Below, piece after piece: positions 52,801 to 59,929 of a DNA stretch of 64,000 bases; the stretch's first letter is position 1, and each line of letters begins with the position of its first letter. This DNA is from Trileptium ribeirensis. Its lineage: Eukaryota > Nematoda > Enoplea > Enoplida > Thoracostomopsidae. Position numbers and translations under genes: made by a program. The stretch lies in contig JASANE010026791.1 in NCBI GenBank assembly GCA_030248225.1, forward strand, positions 1-64,000. Direction: 5' to 3'. Under the pieces are notes generated by a model. That model worked only from the letters and a program-made list of their open reading frames with translations, ran no database searches and had not been told where the DNA came from.

Positions 52801-55800
52801 AATAGAGTGAAATAGGTATATACCTAATTAGTTATAATATAGCGTCCCAGTACAAAAATTCGCGGATAGGTCGCTCAACCTCATGGGCCGGACAGAGGTG
52901 GTTACGCCGAAAACGGTGGCAACAACGTAAAAGGCGGCGAAGGGTGGACCATCATTCGGTGGTACCGCCGGCTGTCCTCAGGGTTCCGGATCAGCGTATG
53001 TCTGACCCAGTCATGGGCTCTGCTGAGCCATTGATCGGGATATGCCGGAACAACAGGAGGAGGCGGACTGATCAGCCGCTACCCCTAGTCAACGATCTCG
53101 ATCGAGCCAAGTCAGCTCACGACCTTGCTCAGGATCATGTTCTGCTGGGCACAGGCAACAACAATAACAATATAGCGTAGCGAAGAAGGGCGGGTATATT
53201 ATAGCGATTCTAAAACTTTGTAATATAATCGGAAAACTTCTGGTCTTTTCCGTTATAATCTAGTCCAGCTTGAGCATCGTCTAATTTGAAGATTACTTCA
53301 TTGAAATATATTACTCAGCTGGTCACGGTGGTTCAAGAAAGGGTCTATCAGGGCCATATTTATAACAGGAAAAATTAACCAATTTTCGGATTGTATTGAT
53401 CTCGGCTAGATACCGAAAATTTTTAATTGGAAAACGATTTCCTGGTAATTGAATTGGTTTTATATAACGGCTCGAGGAACCAGAGCGTAGTTTAGTGGTG
53501 CTAAAAATGGGTTCGATTTATTCGCCGTGGGCCCATAAAAATTTGACGAATTTAGCTCTCAATGTTAAGGCGTGTTCACACACTCAAACTTTTTGCTCAA
53601 ATTTTGAGCTAAAAATCTGAGATCAAAATTTGATGGTGATTTTTAAATAATAATTGCGATATTTAAAAATTTGAGATCAAAATTTGAACTCAAACTTTTT
53701 CAGGTAATACATCTCGTCCACGATTGGCTACAGGAATTTTCATGATAAGTTTGAACACTGTTCACGCGTTCAAACTTGCAAAAAAAGAAGCTTTCAAATT
53801 TTGATCAAAATCTGAGCTCAAAATTTGAGCAAAAAGATTGAGAGCGTGTGAACACGCCTTTAGGCCTCACTTACCCAACAATCCTTTAATGAGCTGAATC
53901 GGGGTGATTGAAGACGACCGAGTGATGAAGCAAGTAATTCTAGTAAAACTTATTTTCCGACAACGAACAAACTCGTCAAACTGTTAATTAAGCTAGTAAA
54001 AATTTAAATGGATTTTGCTAGTAATATTATTTTAATAGATGTACAATTTCAATTCCTGATAGAAAAAGTTATAACTGTTCGCTGGTTGGAAAATTGAGGA
54101 GGAGAAGAGTTAGTTTTTTCTTGGTAACTTGATGTTTACTGATTGAGATGTAAGCTAACTATCGAGGCAGTTTCACGCGTCGCAGTACACTATCTGATTG
54201 CAGGCATACCGAAGGGCCGGCGCCACAACATAGGCCTCTTATGGGCCAAACCTAGTGACTGGGAGATTTGGCAGGAGTCTTTTGCTTTGGTGGTTGTATT
54301 TTAATGTTTGAAGGGTTCCGGCGCTCTTGCGCCCTCCTGTCACCGACCACAAAAATATGGAACCAGGCATGTACCATATATTTAGACAGATACCATATTG
54401 GAAAGTACAGTAGGAGTAACTCGTTTGCTGGTGCCTAACTACTAAAAGAAAACCTCTATGTACGAACTTGTGCGAAATTTATCCAACCTCTAAACTGGGA
54501 GTTCGTTGAATAGGTCGAGCGCTAAGCAGGGGCCCGTGGCCTGAAACCCGGCCTAATGTTCCTGTTTACGGTCGGCCCAATGACAAACCAATAAAATAAT
54601 CAAATGGCTTATGTGTGTGGAAATATAGTTGCATAAATTTATGGAACCTTTCATTTGAGGGATCGTCGAATTAGGTTAAGCGCAGGGTGGAACCCACTCT
54701 TGTGCTGCAGTGGAACGGGGTCACATATAAGTGACCCCGTCGCATCCTGCCCCCGTGACCCCGTTGATGATACATATATAAATAGTTTAGATATTTATAC
54801 AGATTTTAATTTTTTAAATTTTGGATAATTTTAAATACAAATTTTACAAATTATGGATGTCAACTGACTTTGGGCGCCTTTACACTTTCTGCTCGCATTT
54901 TCATTTACTTAAGGGTTGTGTTTGAGAGATATGCCTAAGCTTACAAGCGTTCTTACATTGTTCGGCGGGTCTGAAATCGGATCGACCCACTTCTCCAAAG
55001 AACAAATATAACAAGACATCACGGTGATGAACGTAGCAGTAGCCTAGAAGTCACACAGCTCGGCGCGGATTCATTTTTACTCAAGACTGTTGGGGTTTCA
55101 GAAATTAATACGGATCTTATACTTTCCCTAGCCGCGGTATTTCGCCAAGAAGGGCCAATTTTGTAATTTTTTGCATTTTGTGATCCTCATCGCCTCCCGT
55201 GATCATTCCACACCAAAAAATTAAAAGTTATATAGTAATAAATAAATGGTTATATGGAACAGTATGTTAGTGAGATCTTTATATCGAGAAAATAATGAAA
55301 AAAAGTTTGTAATTTCACTAAAGAATTTTTATCCTGGGTCACGGGTGAGTCTATTGACCCCGTGAAAATTGTGATCCTAACTGACCCAATGACCCGTTCC
55401 ATTGCTGGTCTAGTCTTCAAGTTTACGGTCTGCCGATGCCAGAGCAATAAAATAATGAATTCGCTCTTGTGTGTGGAAATGCATTTGAACAAATTTATGC
55501 AAGGAACCTCTCATTTGGGAGATAGTCGAATTGGATCAAGCGCAAGGCCGGATCCATGGCCTGGAATCCAGCCTAATGTTCCTGTTTACGGTTGACCCGA
55601 CGTCAGAGCAATAAAATATTGTATTCGCATATGTGTGTGGAAATGTACTTGCATAAATTTTATGTCAGTGTGTATTTCATAATAAGTTCAGCGGAATGGG
55701 ACGTTGGAGTGTAGCAGGGGGGTGGGTTTACTATTTTAACAACCTGAGTTTCGGGCAGAGCTACGCGTAATGGATTACTTTTCGGTTTTTTCGGTTTTGA

Positions 55801-56472
55801 TTCGAAGAGGTGTCTCGTTTGCTGGGAATGATCCACAAGCCGCGCCCTTGACACCCTACCGACTCACCTACTTTTGTAGATGAAAGAAAATACTGATTAT
55901 GTTGGTAAAATTTTACCTGGTAGCAGGAGAATAAGGGCATCCGGATTGTGCACTGGAATTTACCAGAGACTTTAAAAGCTACATTCACGATGTAATGTTG
56001 GGCTTCTAAACCAAAAACAATGCCTAAGATTGATGTTTTTAGTACAAGCCACTAAAATAGTAAGCTGACTCTGAAACGCTGCCGGAAATGTTTAAAGCAG
56101 TATTGAAACAATAGTTTTTTACGTAATTTATATCAAATTGTTAGATTTTTTAGCGGAAATGCCAAACCGGATTAAACAACAAATTTGTCAACAAGCACTA
56201 CTCGGGAGAACCAAAATATGGCAGGAGGCGTTCAACCACCGATCAAGAACGTGTAGACAACCATGGCATTTATGTATAATAATTATATAACGTGAATGTA
56301 TACTGGACGCGTGTTTGTTTGTTTTTAGGCCATTGGCAGCAAAACGAAATGCAACTGGATCTGAAAGTCCACGATATGCTAACGATTGTTCGTGCAATGG
56401 GCCGCCCGGATTCGGGACTAGACGTCCGCGACCGAACCTGGCTTAAAATTACGATACCAATGGCATTTATCG
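22701..56472 (+). CDS. dsh: dishevelled, exons 1-13 (partial; 3' end outside)
   Basis: Cytoplasmic hub of Wnt signalling: DIX polymerises and binds Axin, PDZ binds the Frizzled tail, and DEP docks on Frizzled and membrane lipid. Thirteen exons join with matching phases into 523 codons plus one base. DIX is at residues 1-90; a Gly/Ser/Pro linker follows; an acidic FVDSEDD and a basic [10 protein letters not shown] lie before PDZ; PDZ is at 298-390 with the LGISIVG carboxylate loop; poly-Gln (8 Q) and Pro at about 425-450; DEP starts at about 489 ([16 protein letters not shown]). DEP breaks off at Gly 524, because the window ends in repeated copies of this exon. The start at 22,701 fits the usual length of DIX ([20 protein letters not shown]). 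Introns range from 355 bp to 14.4 kb. Recognition is certain from domain order and sequence; the missing 3' part is not in the window. Confidence 0.95.
22889..26038 (+). other. dsh intron 1
   Basis: 3.15 kb. Holds a dispersed-repeat copy (about 22,960-24,060) and otherwise AT-rich sequence. The 94-codon frame at 25,450-25,734 does not fit dsh and has no recognised domain. Confidence 0.8.
22960..24060 (+). repeat. dsh-intron dispersed repeat, copy R1
   Basis: Shares ordered blocks with R2-R4: GTGAAAATTTGT, TTTGCCAAA, CGTCTTTCGCAGTC, CTTCGGCATGTTATTG, AAGAATGGCCTATATATAGG and GTTTTTCAG. Same orientation as the gene. No ORF and no terminal repeats, so unclassified. Confidence 0.7.
26039..26108 (+). 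CDS. dsh: dsh exon 2 (DIX)
   Basis: Acceptor TTTTAG, donor GTAAGC. Encodes [19 protein letters not shown] and ends at a Trp in phase 0, matching the KEEI-DD-TKLP-F-GR-V-SW block of Dvl proteins. Confidence 0.95.
26715..26872 (+). CDS. dsh: dsh exon 3 (end of DIX, linker)
   Basis: Acceptor TTTTTAG, donor GTAGGT, ends in phase 2. Opens with [11 protein letters not shown], the last strand of DIX, then a low-complexity Gly/Ala/Thr linker. Confidence 0.93.
28070..28149 (+). CDS. dsh: dsh exon 4 (linker)
   Basis: Acceptor TATTTCAG, donor GTAAGT, phase 2 in and phase 1 out. Encodes [19 protein letters not shown]. The C-S-E-T-E-S segment resembles the CTETDS motif that follows DIX in Dvl proteins. 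Confidence 0.9.
28871..28927 (+). CDS. dsh: dsh exon 5 (57-bp linker exon)
   Basis: Acceptor ATTTTCAG, donor GTAAGT, phase 1 on both sides, so it could be skipped without a shift. Encodes a basic/Ser stretch ([18 protein letters not shown]). Confidence 0.85.
30379..30592 (+). CDS. dsh: dsh exon 6 (Gly/Pro linker, acidic motif)
   Basis: Acceptor TATTTTAG, donor GTATCG, phase 1 in and phase 2 out. Gly/Pro-rich, then [18 protein letters not shown], the conserved acidic segment before the basic region. Confidence 0.93.
30948..31038 (+). CDS. dsh: dsh exon 7 (basic region)
   Basis: Acceptor GTTTTCAG, donor GTAAGT, phase 2 in and phase 0 out. Encodes [17 protein letters not shown], the polybasic stretch preceding PDZ. 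Confidence 0.95.
31197..31371. mobile_element. 175-bp MITE, copy 1
   Basis: Ends TAAGGGCGTGTTCACATCGC and GCGGTGCGAACACGACCTAA, which are imperfect inverted repeats. The interior TACGTATAGGATAAC plus AATAAAATTTGG is shared, inverted, with about 46,764-46,920. Confidence 0.7.
32060..32470 (+). repeat. dsh-intron dispersed repeat, copy R2
   Basis: Matches the distal half of R1 and R4: TTTCGCAGCCCACACC, GTTTATATAGGTTTTTTCTG, GTTTAGGG, CATCAAGAATTGTCTTTACA. Confidence 0.65.
32505..32574 (+). CDS. dsh: dsh exon 8 (start of PDZ)
   Basis: Acceptor TTTTTCAG, donor GTATGT, phase 0 in and phase 1 out. Encodes [20 protein letters not shown], the first PDZ strand. Confidence 0.95.
33540..33970 (+). repeat. 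dsh-intron dispersed repeat, copy R3
   Basis: Matches the proximal half of R1 and R4: GTGAAAATTTGTCGCATGAC, TTTGCCAAATCTGTCCATAC, CGACACAAGCTTCGCATC, TTTCGGCATGTTATTGC. Confidence 0.65.
34033..34120 (+). CDS. dsh: dsh exon 9 (PDZ core)
   Basis: Acceptor GCTTTCAG, donor GTACGT, phase 1 in and phase 2 out. Encodes [12 protein letters not shown] and [10 protein letters not shown], the ligand-binding loop and strand. Confidence 0.96.
34121..36793 (+). other. dsh intron 9
   Basis: 2.7 kb. 34,950-35,700 is unusually rich in runs of C and G, with CGACCCCGAGATTTTTTG-type words at about 35,060 and 35,298. 36,418-36,770 is a tandem duplication. The rest is AT-rich and featureless. Confidence 0.6.
36418..36770. 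repeat. two-copy tandem repeat, period about 175 bp
   Basis: GTCGTGGGAAATGCACC (36,418) and GTCGTGGGAAAAGCATC (36,593) each start a unit with TTTTAGTGTC, GGGCAAATATTTTT/TGGCAAATATTTTT and ACACTTCTG. The second unit runs up to the exon 10 acceptor region. Confidence 0.8.
36794..36925 (+). CDS. dsh: dsh exon 10 (PDZ)
   Basis: Acceptor TTTTTTTCAG, donor GTAAGT, phase 2 on both sides. Encodes [20 protein letters not shown] and the [11 protein letters not shown] helix. Confidence 0.96.
37004..37190. repeat. degenerate ~32-bp minisatellite in dsh intron 10
   Basis: About six imperfect copies of a unit like CCGGTTCGTCTCACATAC followed by TTTTTCTT. The plus strand is strongly pyrimidine-rich. Confidence 0.75.
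38212..38405 (+). CDS. dsh: dsh exon 11 (end of PDZ, poly-Q/Pro linker)
   Basis: Acceptor TTGTTATAG, donor GTACGT, phase 2 in and phase 1 out. Encodes [20 protein letters not shown], the [15 protein letters not shown] block, eight Gln (mixed CAA/CAG), then [10 protein letters not shown]. Confidence 0.95.
38406..41847 (+). other. dsh intron 11
   Basis: 3.4 kb. 38,460-38,830 is rich in CG-containing words (GCGATAAACGCG, GCGGTCGC) and may be an old element. The R4 dispersed repeat fills 40,230-41,440. No other coding signal. Confidence 0.55.
40230..41440 (+). repeat. dsh-intron dispersed repeat, copy R4
   Basis: The most complete copy, in intron 11. After the proximal blocks (TTTGTCAAATCTGGCC, CGACACAGGCTTCGCATC) it contains at least three degenerate subrepeats of about 170-200 bp, each with a GGGTCAATGAATC-like word and TAGTCT.TCTTC.GTTGTTT. 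No coding capacity. Confidence 0.65.
41848..41931 (+). CDS. dsh: dsh exon 12 (Ser/Thr linker)
   Basis: Acceptor TTGTTCAG, donor GTAAGT, phase 1 on both sides. Encodes [14 protein letters not shown], like the SLTSS-PE segment just before DEP in Dvl proteins. Confidence 0.92.
46382..46780. repeat. 4-copy tandem repeat, period 99 bp
   Basis: Units start AAGCTTACTTAGGATGTA at 46,382, 46,481, 46,584 and 46,683. One unit is 103 bp through an extra TATA. Each ends GTCTTAAGCTGTGTTCAT. Copies are almost identical, so recent. The unit end resembles the terminus of the adjoining MITE copy. Confidence 0.92.
46764..46920. mobile_element. 175-bp MITE family, copy 2 (inverted)
   Basis: The reverse complement shares ACGTATAGGATAAC and ATAAAATTTGG with 31,197-31,371, plus GATCGGATAC/GATCCGAA-type flanks. 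One end merges with the 99-bp tandem array. Confidence 0.6.
47130..47600. pseudogene. degenerate coding-like segment, unidentified
   Basis: Composition shifts toward GC, and both strands hold protein-like stretches broken by stops. Plus strand: about 78 residues with [13 protein letters not shown]...[13 protein letters not shown], then another frame with [17 protein letters not shown] and, after a shift, [16 protein letters not shown]. Minus strand: an 82-codon frame at 47,313-47,561. I do not recognise the family, and strand assignment is uncertain. Confidence 0.3.
47700..48035. repeat. 42-bp minisatellite, 8 copies
   Basis: Units begin ACATTATCTATGTTCGC at 47,700, 47,742, 47,784, 47,826, 47,868, 47,910, 47,952 and 47,994, and are essentially identical. 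Because 42 is a multiple of 3, several frames on both strands stay open, which creates spurious 124-140-codon ORFs. It sits in dsh intron 12, about 370 bp beyond the end of the nested MSP gene. Confidence 0.97.
48282..48287 (-). promoter_or_regulatory. candidate polyadenylation signal of the MSP-domain gene
   Basis: AATAAA on the minus strand, 118 nt past the TAG stop at 48,405-48,407. It is the first such hexamer after the stop that I noticed. Confidence 0.5.
48405..48661 (-). CDS. MSP-domain gene exon 3 (Ala/Pro/Glu tail)
   Basis: Acceptor TTATTTCAG, phase 1 in. 86 codons of Ala, Pro, Glu and Gly with PAEGA-type repeats, ending PVEGGGA then TAG. GC-rich third positions. The repetitive shadow frames on the plus strand are not genes. 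Confidence 0.85.
48405..52119 (-). CDS. VAP-like MSP-domain protein, 3 exons, nested in dsh
   Basis: Complete 215-residue protein from ATG 52,119 ([20 protein letters not shown]) to TAG 48,405. Residues 1-126 form one MSP domain of the VAP type. It has the opening L-V-P-F-GPF-, then [50 protein letters not shown], a Q-V-KS-KEH-MKVNFEP ending, and a Pro run. The rest is an Ala/Pro/Glu-Gly tail with repeated PAEGA units. No membrane anchor follows, so unlike true VAPs it should be soluble. Soluble MSP-domain proteins are typical of nematodes, where many act in sperm. Exon phases agree (0 and 1). It lies entirely inside dsh intron 12 on the opposite strand. The upstream frame is open to 52,221, but MADPEPL is the better start. 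Confidence 0.88.
48804..49058. mobile_element. GTTCACAC-type MITE, copy 2
   Basis: Starts TAAAGGCGTGTTCACACGCT and ends AGCGTGTGAACACGCCTTTA, perfect inverted termini. The interior consists of TTTGAGCTCAAA-like words around ACATCTCGTCCATGATTGGC. It lies in intron 2 of the nested MSP gene. Confidence 0.93.
49095..49135. mobile_element. half copy of the 2.8-kb foldback MITE terminus
   Basis: GTGAGTGCAGGGAAGTGTCATAC then TTCCCGAATGCAC matches the right terminus at 3,035-3,073. Only this end is present. Confidence 0.75.
49136..51891. other. MSP-gene introns and surrounding dsh intron 12
   Basis: Apart from MSP exon 2 (49,769-49,931) this is mostly AT-rich. Near 50,400-50,600 a GC-richer patch repeats GCCCGAGTTAGGAG / ACCCGAGTTAGGAG. 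No other gene seen. Confidence 0.5.
49769..49931 (-). CDS. MSP-domain gene exon 2
   Basis: Acceptor AATTTCAG, donor GTAAAC, phase 0 in and phase 1 out. Encodes [19 protein letters not shown] through [15 protein letters not shown]-rich compared with the flanks. Confidence 0.88.
51892..52119 (-). CDS. MSP-domain gene exon 1
   Basis: 76 codons, ending QAFD before a GTAAGT donor, phase 0. Contains the first two thirds of the MSP domain. Confidence 0.88.
52880..53180. repeat. GC-rich ~300-bp unit, copy 1
   Basis: Runs from TGGGCCGGACAGAGGTGG, through GGTACCGCCGGCTGTCCTCA and GATCTCGATCGAGCCA, to a CAACAACAATAACAATA tail. Strong GC contrast with its flanks. Plus-frame stops interrupt any reading. 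Also at 63,230-63,525 (inverted) and from about 63,937 (direct). Identity unknown. Confidence 0.75.
53565..53862. mobile_element. GTTCACAC-type MITE, copy 3
   Basis: Starts TTAAGGCGTGTTCACACACT and ends GAGCGTGTGAACACGCCTTT. Its flanks (CTCTCAATG and AGGCCTCACTTACC) match copy 5 in reverse, so copies 3 and 5 are one insertion duplicated with the block. Confidence 0.93.
54465..55670. repeat. ~145-bp degenerate repeats split by an inverted-end element
   Basis: The words CCTAATGTTCCTGTTTACGG, CAATAAAATAAT and TATGTGTGTGGAAAT / GTGTGTGGAAAT recur at about 54,550, 55,420 and 55,575, with a partial unit at 54,465. Between them lies 54,711-55,400, bounded by AGTGGAACGGGGTCA and TGACCCGTTCCATTG. Confidence 0.65.
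54711..55400. mobile_element. ~690-bp element with TGGAACGGGTCA-type inverted ends
   Basis: Inverted terminal words (CAGTGGAACGGGGTCA and TGACCCGTTCCATTGCTG), plus further GACCCCGT / ACGGGGTC words inside both ends. No ORF. An inverted, truncated version is at 57,390-58,025 and a full inverted version at about 61,015-61,700. Confidence 0.55.
56329..56472 (+). CDS. dsh: dsh exon 13 (start of DEP), first copy
   Basis: Acceptor GTTTTTAG, donor GTGAGT, phase 1 on both sides, in frame with exon 12. Encodes [20 protein letters not shown] and [17 protein letters not shown]. An identical copy lies at 59,347-59,490, and two indel-bearing inverted copies lie at about 56,911 and 59,930. Confidence 0.93.
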
Positions 56473-56840
56473 GTGAGTCTTTTTGTTTGTTTTGGCTTCT
56501 CGGGGGCCTTCAGGGCTAGCTTACGGGTTCGTTCTCTTGTCTTACGTCGTTTGTGCATATTGCGTCTCTTTTGCTGCTATAACAAGGATTTGGGACCGTT
56601 TTGTATGGATTGGGAAGTTTTTTTACCGTTTCAGAAGTCGTTTTATTGAAGAAGAACAGGTTTGCTGTATGGTTGGGTGTGGGTGGAAGGGGTTGAACAG
56701 AGTTCTTTTTTGTTATCCTGTGGTCGAAAAATTCTTGTTCTCGTATTCATTTAGCGAAAATCCGTAACCACCCGAATTGACCGCTGCTCGCTCGCAACTA
56801 CAGTACTCGCCAAAAATGAGTGTCGCCTTTTGAACGAACG

Positions 56841-58010
56841 ATAAGACAAGAGAACGAACCGTAAGCTAGCCCTGAAGGCCCCCGAGAAGCCAAAACAAAC
56901 AAAAAGACTACCGATAAATGCCATTGTCTGTAATTTTAAGCCAGGTTCGGTCGCGGACGTCTAGTCCCAAATCCGCGCCCATTGCACGAACAATCGTTAG
57001 CATATCGTGGACTTTCAGATCCAGTTGCATTTCGTTTTGCTGCCAATGCCTAAAAACAAACAAACACGCGTCCAGTATACATTCACGTTATATAATTATT
57101 ATACATAAATGCCATGTTTCTACACGTTCTTGATCGTGTTAACGCCTCCTGCCATATTTTGTTCTCCGAGTAGTGCTTGTTACAAATTTGTTTTTAATCC
57201 GTTTGCATTTCCGCTAAAAAATCTAACAATTGATATAAATACGTAAAAAACTGCTTTTTATCTGCTTTAAACATTTCCGCAGCGTTTCAGAGTCAGCTTA
57301 CTATTTTTAGTGCTTGTACTAAAAACATCAATCTAGCATGTTTTTGTTTAGAAGCCCAACATACATCGTGAATGTAGCTTTTAAAGTCTAAATACACTGA
57401 CCCCGTGGCCCCGGATAAAAAAATTCTTCGGGGAAATTACGAACGTTTTTCATTGCTTTCTCCATATAAAAATCTTACTAACATACTGTTCCATATAACC
57501 CTTTATTACTACATAAGTTAATTTTTTTGGTGTGAAATGATCACGGGAAATCATGAGGATCACAAAAATTTACAAAATTGGCCCTTCTTGACCAAATGCC
57601 GGCTAAGGATAGCATAATGCAAAAGATCCGTATTATTTTCTGAAATCGCCACAATCTTGAGTAAAAATGAATCCGTGACAAGTTGTGCGACTTTTAGGCT
57701 GCTACTACGTTTATTACCATGATGTCTTGTTATATTTGTTCTTTGGAGTAGTGGGTCGATCCAATTTTAGACCCGCCAAACAATGTAAGGACACTTGTGA
57801 GCTTAGGCATATCACTCAAACACAATCCTTAAGTAAATGAAAATGCGAGGCGAAAGTGTAAAAGATCCCAAAGTCAGTTGACACCCATAATTCCTGAAAT
57901 TTGTATTTAAAATAATTTAAAATCTAAAATAATTATTTTAAATCTTTAATAATCTAAAAGTTACATAATATCTAAAACGGGGTCAGGATGCGACGGGTTC
58001 ACTTAGATAT
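56841..58010 (-). repeat. zigzag block, segment 2 (-)
   Basis: Reverse complement of segment 1 from about 56,545 down to 54,725, lacking about 600 bp (equivalent of 55,355-55,973), with many one-base indels. Confidence 0.85.
56911..57050 (-). pseudogene. dsh: inverted copy of dsh exon 13, indel-bearing
   Basis: Compared with 56,329-56,472 it has lost bases near the 5' end (GGCATTGG for GGCCATTGG), in the GGGCCGCCCGG stretch and in TTACGATACC, which destroys the frame. The donor GTGAGT is altered. Confidence 0.85.
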
Positions 58011-58031
58011 GACCCCGTTCCATTGCTGGTC

Positions 58032-58377
58032 TAAAGGCGTGTTCACACGCTCAAATTTTTTTCTCAAATTTTTATAAAAATTTGAGCTCAGATTTTGGTC
58101 AAATTTTGAACAAAATTTGAAAGCATCTTATTTGCGATTTTTGTAAGTTTGAACGCGTGAACAGTGTTCAAACTTATCATGAATATTCCTGTAACCAACC
58201 ATGGATGAGATGTATTACCTGAAAAAGTTTGAGCTCAAATGTTGATCTCAAATTTTTAAATATCGCAATTTTTATTTGAAAATCGCCATCAAATTTTGAT
58301 CAAAATTTGATCAAATTTTGAGCTAAAATTTTGAGCTCAAAATTTGAACAAAAAGTTTGAGCGTGTGAACACGCCTT
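58032..58377. mobile_element. GTTCACAC-type MITE, copy 4
   Basis: Longest copy (346 bp), starting TAAAGGCGTGTTCACACGCT and ending GAGCGTGTGAACACGCCTT. It sits at the turn between segments 2 and 3. Its interior is closest to copy 5, in the same orientation. Confidence 0.93.
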
Positions 58378-58458
58378 GGGTTTTCCCTTCCCCCCCCCCC
58401 TTGTTTTTTCTTCTTCTTGTAAGTTTTTTCCTGTTTCCTCCGCTCTCCCCTCTCCCCC
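58378..58458. other. polypyrimidine tract at the segment 2/3 turn
   Basis: About 80 bp, almost only C and T on the plus strand, including a run of 10 or more C. No counterpart in segment 1, so either junction filler or low-quality sequence. Confidence 0.7.
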
Positions 58459-59560
58459 AAGAAAATAATGAATTCGCTCTTGTGTGTGGAAATGCATTTG
58501 AACAAATTTATGCAAGGAACCTCTCATTTGGGAGATAGTCGAACTGGATCAAGCGCAAGGCCGGATCCATGGCCTAGAATCCAGCCTAATGTTCCTGTTT
58601 ACGACTTAACAACGTGAGCAATAAATATTGTATTCGCATATGTGTGTGGAAATGTACTTGCATAAATTTTATGTCAGTGTGTATTTCATAATAAGTTCAG
58701 CGGAATGGGACGTTGGAAGTAAGTAGCACGGGGGGTGGGTTTACTATTTTTAACAACCTGAGTTTCGGGCAGAGCTACACGTAATGGATTACTTTTCGGT
58801 TTTTTCGGTTTTGATTCGAAGAGGTGTCTCGTTTGCTGGGAATGATCCACAAGCCGCGCCCTTGACACCCTACCGACTCACCTACTTTTGTAGATGAAAG
58901 AAAATACTGATTATGTTGGTAAAATTTTACCTGGTAGCTAAGGAGAATAAGGGCATCCGGATTGTGCACTGGAATTTACAGGAGACTTTTAAAAGTTACA
59001 TTCACGATGTTAGAAAGAGACTATAAAACAAAAACAAATCTATAAGATTGATGTTTTTAGTACAAGCCACTAAAATAGTAAGCTGACTCTGAAACGCTGC
59101 CGGAAATGTTTAAAGCAGTATTGAAACAATAGTTTTTTACGTAATTTATATCAAATTGTTAGATTTTTTAGCGGAAATGCCGAACCGGATTAAACAACAA
59201 ATTTGTCAACAAGCACTACTCGGGAGAACCAAAATATGGCAGAAGGCATTCAACCACCGATCAAGAACGTGTAGACAACCATGGCATTTATGTATAATAA
59301 TTATATAACGTGAATGTATACTGGACGCGTGTTTGTTTGTTCTTAGGCCATTGGCAGCAAAACGAAATGCAACTGGATCTGAAAGTCCACGATATGCTAA
59401 CGATTGTTCGTGCAATGGGCCGCCCGGATTCGGGACTAGACGTCCGCGACCGAACCTGGCTTAAAATTACGATACCAATGGCATTTATCGGTGAGTCTTT
59501 TTGTTTGTTTTGGCTTATTAGGGGCTAGCTTACGGGTTCAGTTCTCTTGTCTTACGTCGT
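58459..59560 (+). repeat. zigzag block, segment 3 (+)
   Basis: Direct copy of 55,443-56,550 at high identity, with scattered substitutions and a few rewritten short stretches (for example near 58,600 and 59,010). Confidence 0.88.
59347..59490 (+). CDS. dsh: second intact copy of dsh exon 13 (DEP start)
   Basis: All 144 bases agree with 56,329-56,472, with functional-looking acceptor (TTCTTAG) and donor (GTGAGT). If real, two DEP-start exons in tandem would be mutually exclusive or one would be non-functional: both are phase 1, so inclusion of both would duplicate 48 residues. More likely a copy of a single genomic exon. Confidence 0.55.
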
Positions 59561-59850
59561 TCGTTCAAAAAGGCGACACTTCCGATTTTGGCGAGTACTG
59601 TAGTTGCGAGCGAGCAGCGGTCAACTCGGGTGGTTACGGATTTTCGCTAAATGAATACAAACAAGAATCTTTTCGACCACAGGATAACAAAAAAGAACTC
59701 TGTTCAACCCCTTCGACCCACACCCAACCATACAGCAAACCTGTTCTTCTTCAATAAAACGACTTCTGAAACGGTAAAAAAACTTCCCAATCTATACAAA
59801 ACGGTCCCAAATCCTTGTTATAGCAGCAAAAGAGACGCAATATGCACAAA
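59561..59850. repeat. loop L in flipped orientation
   Basis: Reverse complement of 56,551-56,840 (for example GGCGAGTACTGTAGTTGCGA versus its complement near 56,800), flanked by the same arm sequences as the first loop. Confidence 0.85.
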
Positions 59851-59929
59851 CGACGTAAGACAAGACAACGAGCCCGTAAAGCTAGCCCTGAAGGCCCCCG
59901 AGAAGCCAAAACAAACAAAAAGACTTCAC

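Larger units (their letters stand above)
52559..56840 (+). repeat. zigzag block, segment 1 (+) with loop L
   Basis: Reference copy of the alternating block. In order: the GC-rich 300-bp unit (52,880-53,180), MITE copy 3, ~145-bp repeats, a 680-bp inverted-end element, dsh exon 13 (56,329-56,472), then loop L (56,551-56,840). Confidence 0.85.
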
